Assembly (NCBI GenBank): GCA_008694505.1
Contig: VZDJ01000219.1
Coordinates: 6,985,089 to 7,049,088 of the forward strand
From: Cyanoderma ruficeps
Lineage: Eukaryota; Chordata; Aves; Passeriformes; Timaliidae
Direction of reading: 5' to 3'
DNA length: 64,000 nucleotides
Position numbers and translations under genes: made by a program. A model generated the notes under the pieces. The model did no database searches. It had not been told where the DNA came from and saw only the letters and a list, made by a program, of their open reading frames with translations. Every line of letters begins with the position of its first letter. Within the stretch, counting starts at the first letter, position 1. Positions 21,619-31,600 of the stretch are shown here, piece after piece.

Positions 21619-21783
21619 AATTGTGGTGGTGCCCCATCCCTGGAAGTGCTCAAAGCCAGATTGGAAGGGGCTTGGAGCAACCTGGCATTGGAAAATGACC
21701 CTGCCCATGGCAGGGGGGTCGTTGGTACTGGATGATCTTTAAGGTCCTTTCCAACCCAAACTGTTCTGGGATTCTACAATTCT
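21619..21783 (+). mobile_element. CR1 LINE 3' fragment
   Basis: The sequence from GCCCCATCCCTGGAAGTG through GATGATCTTTAAGGTCC and TTCCAACCCAAAC to the tail GATTCTACAATTCT is the 3' end of CR1, in sense orientation. It is about 165 bp and severely 5'-truncated. Confidence 0.9.
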
Positions 21784-23640
21784 GAATATCATGAATAGAA
21801 CTTTCTTCTGCAATAGAAATGATCCTGGATATTGATGAGAGCAACACAGGACATGGATAAAAGCATTCCCTGAAAATCAATTAGCACTCTCAGCATGACA
21901 GGTTCTTCTGTAATATTACTCCAACCAGGCTGTAGAGAAAAATAGGATTATTCTGGAGCTATACTTGAACGTTTAAATAAAGACTGCAAAGCAACATGTG
22001 CTCTGTCAGGTTCTGAGGCTTTTGCCAGCAGAAGTTCTTAAACCAAACTCATTATGGCTGGTAGCTGAAAACAAGCTGTCATTACTTAAAAATAAATAAG
22101 AAATGCCTGATTTGATAAAACTTGATTTATTCAAAAAGGGCTGAGAGAAATACACTTGCATTTATTGTTGCTTTCTGCATTAGAGTAACTACTTGAAATG
22201 ACACCAGTTAAATTTGGTTCAGAGGAAATATTGGCCACATATCAAAGAATAAAATATTGAAATCTGTTATGTAGTAATTTAGCTTATTTGAGCAAAATAA
22301 AACATGGTGATAAAGACAATGACATGGAAGTGTTATCAACTGTGCAATTTTGGGGTTAAAAAAGAAAAAGCTTGCAAACAGACTTCCATATATACACATT
22401 TTGTCTGTTCTCGAGTGCGAGCCTGTATGTGTGTGTGATTGCATTGTAAAATCTCCTCATCTGGATGAAATAAGTTATGTACACATATATACAGTCTGGT
22501 GTACTCTGCGGGTCAGGAACAGGGTTAGGAGCAGCATCTCACACCACCTTGAACCCTATTTCAGATGATCCAATACCCAAAACTGCAGCAAAAATTGGAT
22601 TTAGGACTGTGTGTTTCTGGATAGCTGCAATTCTCCTGTACATTGAGCCATTTGATTAAAAAAAAAAAAATAAGAAGAAAAAGCCCTTTGCCCACTGTGG
22701 GAATTATGGATGCTCTTCCCAGGTTCATGCAGCTGTAACTGCAAGTTTACCAGAAACCAGCATCTACGAAATAGCTTGTCAGCTACCAGTGTTAAGCAGA
22801 AGCTTTTTTTGTTCTGATTTTAGAACAAAGAGTAATTAGTAATTTAGTAATTTGAAATGGTGGGGGTTGCCAGTGACCAGTGTTGAATCAAGCTGTCCCA
22901 TATTGATAATTCATGCTTCTAACCAGGCTAGGTTTAGATGAAGAACAAAGAGTGGGGATACTGTGCAGTAAAACAACCCTTCCTTGTAAAGCTGTTTTAT
23001 GGCTTTCAGAACTTACCCACTTTGTGTAGCAAACTTGGAGCACTCTGCTCACCCCTTTCATTAGTTTGCATCATATTAAATATATTCATTTTCTTTCCCC
23101 ACTTCTCCCCATCCTGATCATTTTGGTTTTCATGCTGTGGCAAATAATTTCCTTTGCAGCTATGAAAGTTGAAAATAAATTCCATAGGTAATAAGTGTTT
23201 CACACAAGTAGAAACTTAAGACTTGATCCATGACGCATTCAAACATCAAAAACACCCTTAACAGAATGACAATCAAAAGCCTAAATAAACATTTTTCATT
23301 TTCTCCTCCTGCCTGGCAGGCCTCCCACGGCATCACCACACGGTTCCAGCAGCAGTTGGGAGAAACGGGTCTGGAAAGTAAATTCATGTCAGTGTGGAGC
23401 TGCTAGGTAAATACACTGGGATTTTTTACATTTGATGCTTGGTTTTATAAACATGGGGGAAACAAGCTCCACCAGATGCCCAAATCAGCGATTGTTAATA
23501 CAATTATCCTTGTATGGACACTGAATGGGTGGATGATGACATTTGCATACACACAGAGCTTAATCTGGAATCACGGGGCAAGATTTTGCAAAAACTGTAT
23601 AGATTTGCAAAAGCGTTCTCTTCAGTTCATAACAGAGCTT
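21784..23640. other. Intergenic or SMIM32 3' flank, AT-rich
   Basis: This AT-rich stretch is downstream of SMIM32 on the - strand and holds TTTATT (AATAAA on -) near 22125 and 22159, so a long SMIM32 3' UTR is possible. A 13-base A run lies near 22658 and a small hairpin (TTTGTTCT / AGAACAAA) near 22810. No coding exon was recognised. Confidence 0.45.
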
Positions 23641-23646
23641 TTTATT
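23641..23646 (-). terminator. SMIM32: Candidate poly(A) signal for SMIM32
   Basis: TTTATT on the + strand is AATAAA on the - strand, about 150 nt past the SMIM32 stop. Position and orientation fit. More distal signals also exist. Confidence 0.4.
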
Positions 23647-23796
23647 TACAGCTACTCAGATTGGCATACAGCATAATTTTCAGCAATCTCCTCCTGCCCA
23701 TTACTCTAAAGGGGGTCCCGTCCGTGCCCTGGCACATGGCACTAACTCCTCATTGCACAGGGTTTCTGGTGCCTGCTCCTGCTGGAATGAGAAGTG

Positions 23797-24117
23797 TCAG
23801 ACAGCTTGTGTCCTCCACGGGTTCCTCGCCTCCCTGAGCGATCTGTCGTAAGGAAGAGTAGCAAAAAAAGAGTTTTTCAGCTGGCAGTTTATGAAGAACA
23901 CAATGAATGTCACAGTCAAGAACAGAAAGAAAAACAGAATGATGTAAGTCACCAGGTCTGGCTTGTTTATTTCCCCTTCTTTCAACACCCTGGCTGTGGA
24001 CATGTACAGAGCGGAGGAGCTCACGGGTCTCGGGGTGCTGCTCAGGTAGGGCGTGTTGGTCTGAATCATTAGGTGAGCTTCAGTGGCACTGGTTGAATTG
24101 AGCAATTCTCTATACAT
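23797..24117 (-). CDS. SMIM32: SMIM32-like small single-pass membrane protein, 106 aa
   Basis: The frame encodes a short N-terminal part with an N-glycosylation motif (NST, residues 7-9), a Ser/Thr/Pro-rich stretch, KPDL (52-55), one hydrophobic segment (about 56-76, rich in Phe, Ile and Leu) and a short tail containing CQL (78-80), LPYDRSLREAR (88-98) and NPW (99-101). The KPDL-TY/membrane/CQL/LP-DRSLR-AR-PW pattern matches my memory of human SMIM32, a microprotein of about 100 residues at 5q31 near SMAD5. The human start, MYGDIFN, resembles MYRELLN here, which is why I use this ATG. There is no cleavable signal peptide, so I infer N-terminus outside and tail in the cytoplasm. Its function is not established. 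An in-frame ATG 24 bp upstream (24141) would add eight residues (see the duplication). It is convergent with SMAD5, and a CpG-rich block lies upstream. Confidence 0.82.
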   Translation of the reverse strand: MYRELLNSTSATEAHLMIQTNTPYLSSTPRPVSSSALYMSTARVLKEGEINKPDLVTYIILFFFLFLTVTFIVFFINCQLKNSFFATLPYDRSLREARNPWRTQAV

Positions 24118-24142
24118 GNAATTGAGCAATTCACTATACATG
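24095..24142 (-). repeat. 24-bp in-frame tandem duplication at the SMIM32 start, with one N
   Basis: Two 24-bp units, 24095-24118 and 24119-24142, differ at one known base (T versus A), and the second begins with the undetermined base 24119. Each encodes MY(R/S)ELLN plus one residue, so the initiator region is present twice in frame. It may be a real duplication or an assembly error at the N. Confidence 0.85.
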
Positions 24143-24442
24143 TTCTTGCTTAAATTTCCTCCGCGGCAGAAGTGAAAACAGGAGGGCAAACGCAGTCAGT
24201 CTTTGGCATAGGAAAGAAATAGTGTTCCTGCTTGTAAAAGGCTGCAACCCAGCCGCATGTTGTCTAAAACAAATTAATTCACTTGCATGGCTCAGTGGCT
24301 TTCTTTCAAATCTTCTTGGCTCATATTTACAGCATTTATCCACAAATATTAATCAAAAACGATACAGGTACCTCGTGTCCTGGCCCTGGTTCCCCCAGAG
24401 CGCCTCGTTTGGGGAAATGCGCTGGTTCATCTGCTGCTCAGC

Positions 24443-24522
24443 CGGGATGTGCTGGGAGCTCCGGGGATGTGATGGGAGCCCCGGGGATGTGCTGGGAGCT
24501 CCGGGGATGTGCTGGGAGCCCC
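24443..24522. repeat. Minisatellite, about 4 copies of a 20-bp unit
   Basis: Four near-identical 20-bp units of the form GGGATGTGCTGGGAGCYCCG lie in tandem, differing at a C/A and at T/C positions. They lie about 330 bp upstream of the SMIM32 start, on the edge of the CpG-rich block. Confidence 0.9.
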
Positions 24523-24639
24523 GTGCCACCGCTGCACCTGCATGGGCTGAGGGAGGGATGGAGGGAGGGAGAGCCTCTTCCAGCCCCGGCACCGGGCAGG
24601 GAGCAGCCACGGCTCGGGCTGGCAGCGCTCACTGTCCGT

Positions 24640-25220
24640 GGAGGGGAGGCTCGGTGGGTTTCCAGCTGGTTTTCGGAAGTGGGATGTACATAAATCCGGG
24701 GTTAAACGGCGTCTGCATGGAGGGGCAGCCGCTGCCTTGAGATCCGGCCGGATTCGCCGTCGCGGTTCTCTGCCTCGGGAGGCTCCGTGCTGCCGAAATC
24801 CTGGGGAAGCATTAGTTGACTTTCTCAATCCCAGTTAACGGCGCTCTCCGGAGCCAGTGCTAAGACGCTGAGCTTTCTGCTTGAGGTTTCCAGGCACTCC
24901 CTTTCACTGCTTTGAGAAAAAATAAATTTTAAAAATAACAATTAAAAATAAAAAAGAGCAATGTCCCTTTGTTCAAGAAAGAAACACCGCAAAAGCTTCC
25001 CTGGGAATGGGCGAGGGTCAGTTCTTTGGAAGCCTCCTCCCTGCGCTGGGGCTGTGCGGGGTCTGTGGCGCCTGATTTTGCCCCGACAGCGGCTCCAGGG
25101 CAGCGCCACTCGCTCCGCGGGAAGGGCAGAGCTGCGCGGCGCTGCCGACCAGCTCCGCAGCCCGCGGTGCAGCTGGCAGTGACACGATGCTAAAAAGGAA
25201 GAGATCTTCGGATAGATTCC
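24640..25220. promoter_or_regulatory. CpG-rich block, probable SMIM32 promoter region
   Basis: CpG dinucleotides are dense from 24640 to 24860 and again from 25000 to 25220 (clusters such as CCGGCCGGATTCGCCGTCGCGG), in a window otherwise poor in CpG. An AT-rich stretch at about 24905-24960 separates the two clusters. It lies 0.5-1.1 kb upstream of the SMIM32 start, where a vertebrate CpG-island promoter would be expected. No TATA box is obvious, and a 5' UTR exon may be hidden here. Confidence 0.6.
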
Positions 25221-28200
25221 CGTGAGTGCCTGAGGCTCCGGCTGGAGGTTTTGAGCTGGGGGAGGGTAGCAGAGAATGGGACAAAAAAGAAGAAAATTGC
25301 CTCAAAACCTTCCTTTCTTCCTCAGTCCTTTATTGTTTAAATCTAGAGCAATGTCCTTTTTTTTTTTTTTTTCTTTACTTCTCTGTGATCCCCAGCACCC
25401 TCTCCAGCCTGACAATTAGCATGTTAATTCTTTTTTTTTCAGCAAATTGCTTTATGCTGCTATTAGCTCCTGGCTGCTTGCCAGCTTGCTCTCACAATCT
25501 CCCCAGCATCAGATAAGCGCCGTTAATACTTTTATTTTAACGCATTGCAACTTGAAAAACGGGCAGGGGACAGAGCTGGAGGCGAGAGGAGCCAGGAAGA
25601 GTAACTGGGCAGAGGAAAACACCATCTCCAGCCCCAGGGTGCTGATCCCAGCAAATGCTAAAGCTGCTTATGATGAGCTGTTGCAGCCAACAGTGCCCGT
25701 GGTTAAACATTTCACTTAGCATAATAAATGTTTCTGCTGAGAGAGAGAGAATGAAGAGAAGAGAAATCTTCTGGTCAGTTAGATCTGAATAAAATCAAAT
25801 CAACACTCTCTGAGGCCCTGGTCAGCGTGTTCCTCATCTCCTGCCAAGCTCCAGGTGCTCCGGTTAAACCCATTGTGCCTCCAGCAGCTCTGCTGGGGTG
25901 GTAGAAAGCTGACACAACTCTGTCACAGTCCTGTTCACATCCTCCTCATCCATCCTCAGAAAAGCCATTACCTGTGTGCTTACTCACAAGTCCTGGGGAC
26001 CCTTTCAGTCACAAGGAGATCTTCCTCTATAGAAGGTTTGGTTGATTTTTGTTCCTCTCCTCTCTCTCTCTTTCCCCCCTTTTTCAGCCGCAGTGCTCTG
26101 AGTGCCTCATGCTGCTCTCCAGGATGGTAGCGGGGCTTTTCCAGGCTGCCCCCAGTGCTCCTCCTGGGAACGCATCCCTGCCCGCGGAGCCACAGGAGTC
26201 ACACCTGTTTACTCTGCGGGTTCAAAGGACAGGGCGCCGAGGCAGGGGGCTGGAAAAATCAACAGAGCCACGGAGTTTGCAACTGTCGCGTTGCAATGTG
26301 TCCTTTCATGTCTCCTTCAAAGAGGGGAGTCTGTGAGCAGCAGCACGGCAGGGCTGAATGCCTCCCCAGCACCATCCCATCTTCTGCTCTCTCCTCTCTG
26401 AACTGTTTTTGAGTGTAACAAAACTTTATATCCTTTTTTATTAATTTCCTTTATTTATTTTTTTTTGTTAATATATAGGAAAAGCAAGAAGGCTGAATCC
26501 TATGAATTGTGTGCACAGTCTTAATGTTTAACATACAGGTTTTCTGCAAATGTTTCCAACCCTGTAGCAGGGGGCAAATATCAAAAAGTTGCACAGGGAT
26601 GTTGTGTTTCCTCCCTGCACAGAAGTGTGGTGCAGAAGAAAGGGCTCTGCCCTTGGCATCTTTCACCCTCTTTCACCTCCCTCCCTCCCCTGAGCCCGTG
26701 GGGAGCGTTCCCCCGAGGCAGTGGAGGTGTCCCTGGGGGTGGGCGGCACAGCCCCGGGGATGGGATGGCTCCCTGGCCGCCGGGACAGGGCAGGGGGGAC
26801 AGGCGGGACAGAGAAGGCGCTGTTTGCTCTGCCCGGTGCGAGGCTCCGCAGGGCCCCGTGGGGCTGCATCCCTCCCCTGCACACACCGGGAGCCCCTCCG
26901 AGCATCCTCTCCCCACCCCTCTCCACATGCAGCTTGCACACAGACACAAAACCGGAATCTTTATTTTTTCCCTTCTGCTCCTGCAAGATGTTCTGTCTCA
27001 TTCTTGGAGGATCGCTGCCCTGGAGGTGCCATAGCTCAGCTCCAGTGCCAGTGCTGTGGGCTGAGGGCTGTTCCCCATGGTCACAGTGCAGCTGCCCGGA
27101 GTGGGGATAAATGCTCAGGGCGTTTCACAGGTGCTTTGTGAGCACACAGGGAGCTCCGAACCCCTCTTGCTTTTTGGCTGGTGCTCATATAGAAACTGAT
27201 GAGAAGCCCTGCAATAAATCAGATAGATTTTCTGTGGCACTGTATCCAGGCTTAATCTTAAAACAGTTAAATTGCCATAAATAACACCTTAATTACAAAA
27301 ATAAGAGCTGATCCTTTCCCTTTGTTCTCCTTAATTTGGAAGAGCATTTAAAGCCTTCAGTTCCTTGCAATTTTTCCTCATTAACTTATTCCATATTTAG
27401 TAGTTTCACTGGGTTTGTTTCTTGGTTTTTCAGATTTTTTAATTCTTTCCCAAGGCTGCCAGCATTCAGTGGCTTGTTTTGTTGGTTTTTATGTGCACTG
27501 GCAGTAGCACTGCAAGGACGAACATAGAACCTCTGACACTGGCTAGAGCTTAATGATAACAAACCTTAGAGTGTTGCAACTTCCTGTCCCATCTAGAAAC
27601 TGGGACAGCATCGCTGGCCCTGGTGGCATCATGGGGACAATCCTGGGGCTGGAAAGGGCTCTGCCTCCTCCTGTGTCATCCCCATCTCTGGGTTTGGCTG
27701 CCCTCAGCTACATGCAAGAGGAAGAAGTTTTGTTCAGATGTGTTGGAGCCCCAGCAGACCTTAAGGAACTGGCTGATGGTTGTGGTGTGGCAGTTCTGGT
27801 CCAAGGTGTGAAATAAATAATGACAAACTGTCCAGAGCTGAAAGGAGGGAGAGCAGAGCCTGTGACCCTCAGCCCCATCCACAGCCACTCTCCAGGCTGG
27901 CAGGACAATCCTTGTTGCTTTAACAACCCCTCAGCCCAGCTCCCACCAAACACAGCACAAATCTTAGCAGGTGGGAATTGCTGGGCGTTCATCCACACTC
28001 TGAAAGGCTGGAGCCTCTCCCCAGCTCCAGCCTGGTAAATAATGCATGATCTCAGTCTCATTCGCAACCCCTACCACGATAAATACCAACCCAGGGAAAT
28101 GAAAGTGGAAAGAAACATTATCTTTCTCCGTAATGCAACCATTTACAATCTGTGTTACGATCCTTCTGCTCTGCAGAGTGAGCAGCAGTCAGGGGGATGT

Positions 28201-28636
28201 TTCTATTAGCAGACCAGAATGCAACAAATCACGGGCTGTAACTTTCCAGCGCCGCATAAAAGCAACTTAAAACCATATAAAGGAAAGGAAATAAAAATAA
28301 AAATAATATACGGGATTGTTTCCGTTTCTGTTCGTTCCAAAGGCAAATACTTATTTCCAGGTGCCTGAGATTTGGGTATTTAGGAAAATATTTTCAAGGG
28401 CCATAAAACTTAGTGCTTGACACCTAATGAGGGGATCTTGCCTTTGGTTCTTAAATATGGAGCAGGACGCCTGAAGAAATTTGCTCAAGTGCAGAGAAGT
28501 CTTGAAAATGCTTTGCTTCAGAAGAGCTCGTGTGTTTGTTACTTCAAACTAACTTCTACCATTCGGTTTCTCAGGATGTGTTTGCACCAGCTAAAGGAGG
28601 AGCATTTAGGAAGCCTCCAGAGAAGTCTGAGGCAGT
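25220..28636. other. Intergenic, mixed GC, no coding exon recognised
   Basis: It contains a poly-T run near 25355, a GA-rich run at 25739-25770 and a CpG/G-rich patch at about 26690-26900. Overlapping open frames in the GC-rich patch occur on both strands and show no family signature, so I treat them as chance. The 28060-28400 part is AT-rich, repeat-free and possibly conserved. Confidence 0.5.
26782..26807 (+). other. Potential G-quadruplex
   Basis: Four G runs (GGG, GGG, GGGGGG, GGG) are separated by loops of 3, 2 and 6 bases inside a G-rich, CpG-containing patch. This fits the canonical G-quadruplex pattern on the + strand. Confidence 0.6.
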
Positions 28637-28697
28637 GGGGCTGGAACTGGATGATCTTAAGGTCCCTTCCAACCCAAACCATTCCGTGATTCTCTGA
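28637..28697 (+). mobile_element. CR1 LINE 3'-tail remnant
   Basis: Only the last roughly 60 bp of a CR1 3' end remain: GGATGATCTTAAGGTCCC, TTCCAACCCAAACCATTCCGTGATTCT. Sense orientation. Confidence 0.88.
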
Positions 28698-31600
28698 AAG
28701 GGAGCCTGTGTGCATTTGGTCAGTGCTGCACCCAGATCCTTTTTTCTTCTCTAGGCTGGGAGGAGCGTTGTGATTCATCCAGGCATTGGGTGGGCAATGA
28801 GCACCACACAGCTCCTGCCATCCCTGTAAGCTTTGCCACTGCTCCAGTGGATGTAGGGAAAAGGCTCTGGCTGCTACTGGAATGGTGGGAGCATCCCAGC
28901 CTCCCTGCCCCGCCTTCACTGGTCCAGCAGAGCAGGCAGCTCCACACAGCTTCCAGTGAAGAGTTTCTCCCTTGGTGAAAGGTTGTGTGTTATCATGCAT
29001 GGATTCCCTGGGTCCTGACAAAAATTGTAATTTTCTCTGTGCAGTTGCCTCCTTGGTGCATTCAGCAGGCAAAGCACAGCCTGATAGAGTTTCATACAGC
29101 CGGGAGATGTGGGAGGGCATCCGGTGACCCTCCTGGGGATGCAGCTTCCATACATCCACACACAGGTAGAACACGAGCAGGAGGGCTCTCTGGAAGAAAA
29201 AACAAAAGGTTTAATTGTAGAGGAAGATTGTCTTTGGTACCTCCTTTACACCTGAACTGGTCTCGAGTCAAACCGTGCTGGTTTGTCAGCTGAGCTGGGA
29301 ACAGAAGGGGCCCTGGGGGCTGTGCTGGGCTCTGCAGCAGCCCAGCTCTGGGCAGGAGAAAAGCTTCACCCAGGTCAGGGGCGGCAGCTCAGTCCTGGGA
29401 TGGACACAGTGGTGCTGCCTGCATGTTTTGGCTCAGGACCACGTTAGTGCTGTCCCTGCAGCACAGGGATGCTCCCTGGGGCTGTTTCTGGCTCAGCTCT
29501 CTTGGACAGGGAGACGCATCCAAGGACAGGTATGTGCAGTAACAGGGCTCTGTGCTGTTCACTGGCTCTGTATTCCCACAGTTTAACCCCAATTCTGGGG
29601 GGTTGAATTTTAGTTAAGAAAAAAAGGGAGAAGGGTTACAACTCGCTACAAGGTTTCAGTTTTTAATACGGTTTGCAGAGATTCTGATGTCAGCAGTCCC
29701 TCACCAACTTGCAACATGGATAAAAGGCAGCGTCAGTCCCATCCTGAACAGATACTCTGGGGATCAGAAGGAGATTCGGGGAGGCTGTGGAAAACTGTGC
29801 TCCTCATCTCTCTCCTATTCATGTCTCTCCTCAAAAGGATTAAAAGCAGTCTCTCCTCAGGCTGCTGTACAAAACACATCCCACCTGAGTGTATAACCCT
29901 CCTCCTGCCTGTTCCACTGGTACGCTGCAAAACTTCCTATTTTAGTGTAATGTTAACGTAATTGTAGGGAATTCAGACCAGGAGTGGCTGGGGATCCCCA
30001 TCATCTCTTGAAAAAGCGTTGAACTCTCAGCTAGAAATCCTCTGGCATCGCCCTCCTTCTCCCTACATTAATTTTGCCAGTATCAGGTATTTGGGATGAG
30101 CCAAGGATTGTTCGTGAAGCTTCACAGATCATCACAGTGTTCTTTTATTACCAGGATCTGTCTTTCTTTATGGCTTCTTGCTGGTACAGCTCACCTGTCT
30201 GGTGTCAGAAATGTTTCCTGCTCTCTCTCTGACCCCTGGGCAGGCCCTGTCAGGGGTGGGCAGCTGTGGCTGTGTCTGCCAGGCAGCAGGACACAGCCTG
30301 GGGAGATGGGCTTCCTCTCTCCTCTCTGCTTATTGATTTTTGCTGTTTTTCTTAGGGTTGATATTAATTGTAAATTCTGAGGGGAGTCAACACCAAGTAA
30401 TAAGGTGAGTTATTAAACCGGGGTGATCCCCTAGACATACAGATGGGAATATTTTTTACAGATCAGGGGTGTTCCTGCCTTCCTGCATGCATGCCAAGCC
30501 TGGCTGTCTCTGGTCATGTTCTGTGCAACAAGATGCCTATTTTGCAGTATTTTAGTTTTCAAACTCTCCTTAGTTTGAAAAACAGACTTGGTAATACTTC
30601 CTTACCCTGCAGGGATCCAGGGATTAATCAATAAAGGTGGCAAGGTGCTCTGATGTGGTTAAGACATTAAAAAAAAAAAAAAAGCCTAAAGAACCACCTA
30701 AAACAGGGTGGAAGATGGAGCTGAACCCTGGGGTGATGAAGCTGAAATCTTAATAAGGTATTGACACTCTCTGCAAAGTTAAACCATCATCCCACTGACG
30801 TACCAGTCCCTCAGTGTGGCTGGCTACTGCTTAAAGACATATTTCCATCTATGACTGTGAAAAAATTAAAGGAAAATTGAGCACAGCATTCCCCAGCAGG
30901 CCAGGGATTGGGGAGTTTAATTCCTTGTGTGCTGCTTGATAAAGAAAAACAGTTTTGTGATTTCTGATTTGTCATTCAGAACAGTCTGACTCAAGAAATC
31001 ACATTGCTTGTTTTTAAATCGAAGGTCTCTTTGGTGTTATGATAGAAACTTTCTCTAAAACAGACAGAGCAGCTCTGAAAACAGGACCTGCCCATAGCAG
31101 AGACAAGCATTCCATCGGCTGAAATCTTGTTTGTGTCCTAAACTGAAGTAAATTATCTGTAGGATGGCAGAACAAAAACTTTGTTTCAATTTCTTTTTTA
31201 TTAAATTCTTAATTGAGAAAAGAAATCTCTTCCCTATTTTTCTGCTCTCTAAAAACACCTGCAGATGTACAAGGAATGGGTAAATTCGTCATTTCCATTC
31301 CTACAGAAGAGCTGATCTGAAAGATTTGTGCTGTTCACTGAAGATACTCACCCAAAAAGGGAGACAAGGCTCTTAGACCTGTACATCAGGTTTCTGTCTG
31401 TTTATTCCTTGTTCCGTGGTGGAGTCTGAATCCCAGAGAAGGATTTCGTACATATTGTCAGCACTTTCTATTTCAGATACATTTTATTATAGATGTGACA
31501 ATGCATTGCCCCCTCCTGAACAGACCCAGCCTTGAATCAGGTGAAATTTTTCTGGTGATCCAGATTCCTGAGTCTCCCCACACACCTTGGAGCAGCCTCT

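Noticed and set aside
22477..22680. Possible processed pseudogene ending in a poly-A run near 22658
   Set aside because: The A run is short, the preceding sequence matches no protein I recognise, and no flanking target duplication was seen.
23160..23387. 75-codon - strand frame downstream of SMIM32 with hydrophobic residues
   Set aside because: It lies past the SMIM32 stop in likely 3' UTR or flank, has no family similarity, and its hydrophobic content follows from AT-rich codons.
26509..27141. 210-codon open frame on the + strand with others antisense
   Set aside because: The GC-rich patch leaves several frames open at once. No conserved motif or exon structure is seen.
30660..30690. Poly-A run as a retrocopy tail
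   Set aside because: No gene-like sequence precedes it and no target duplication was found.
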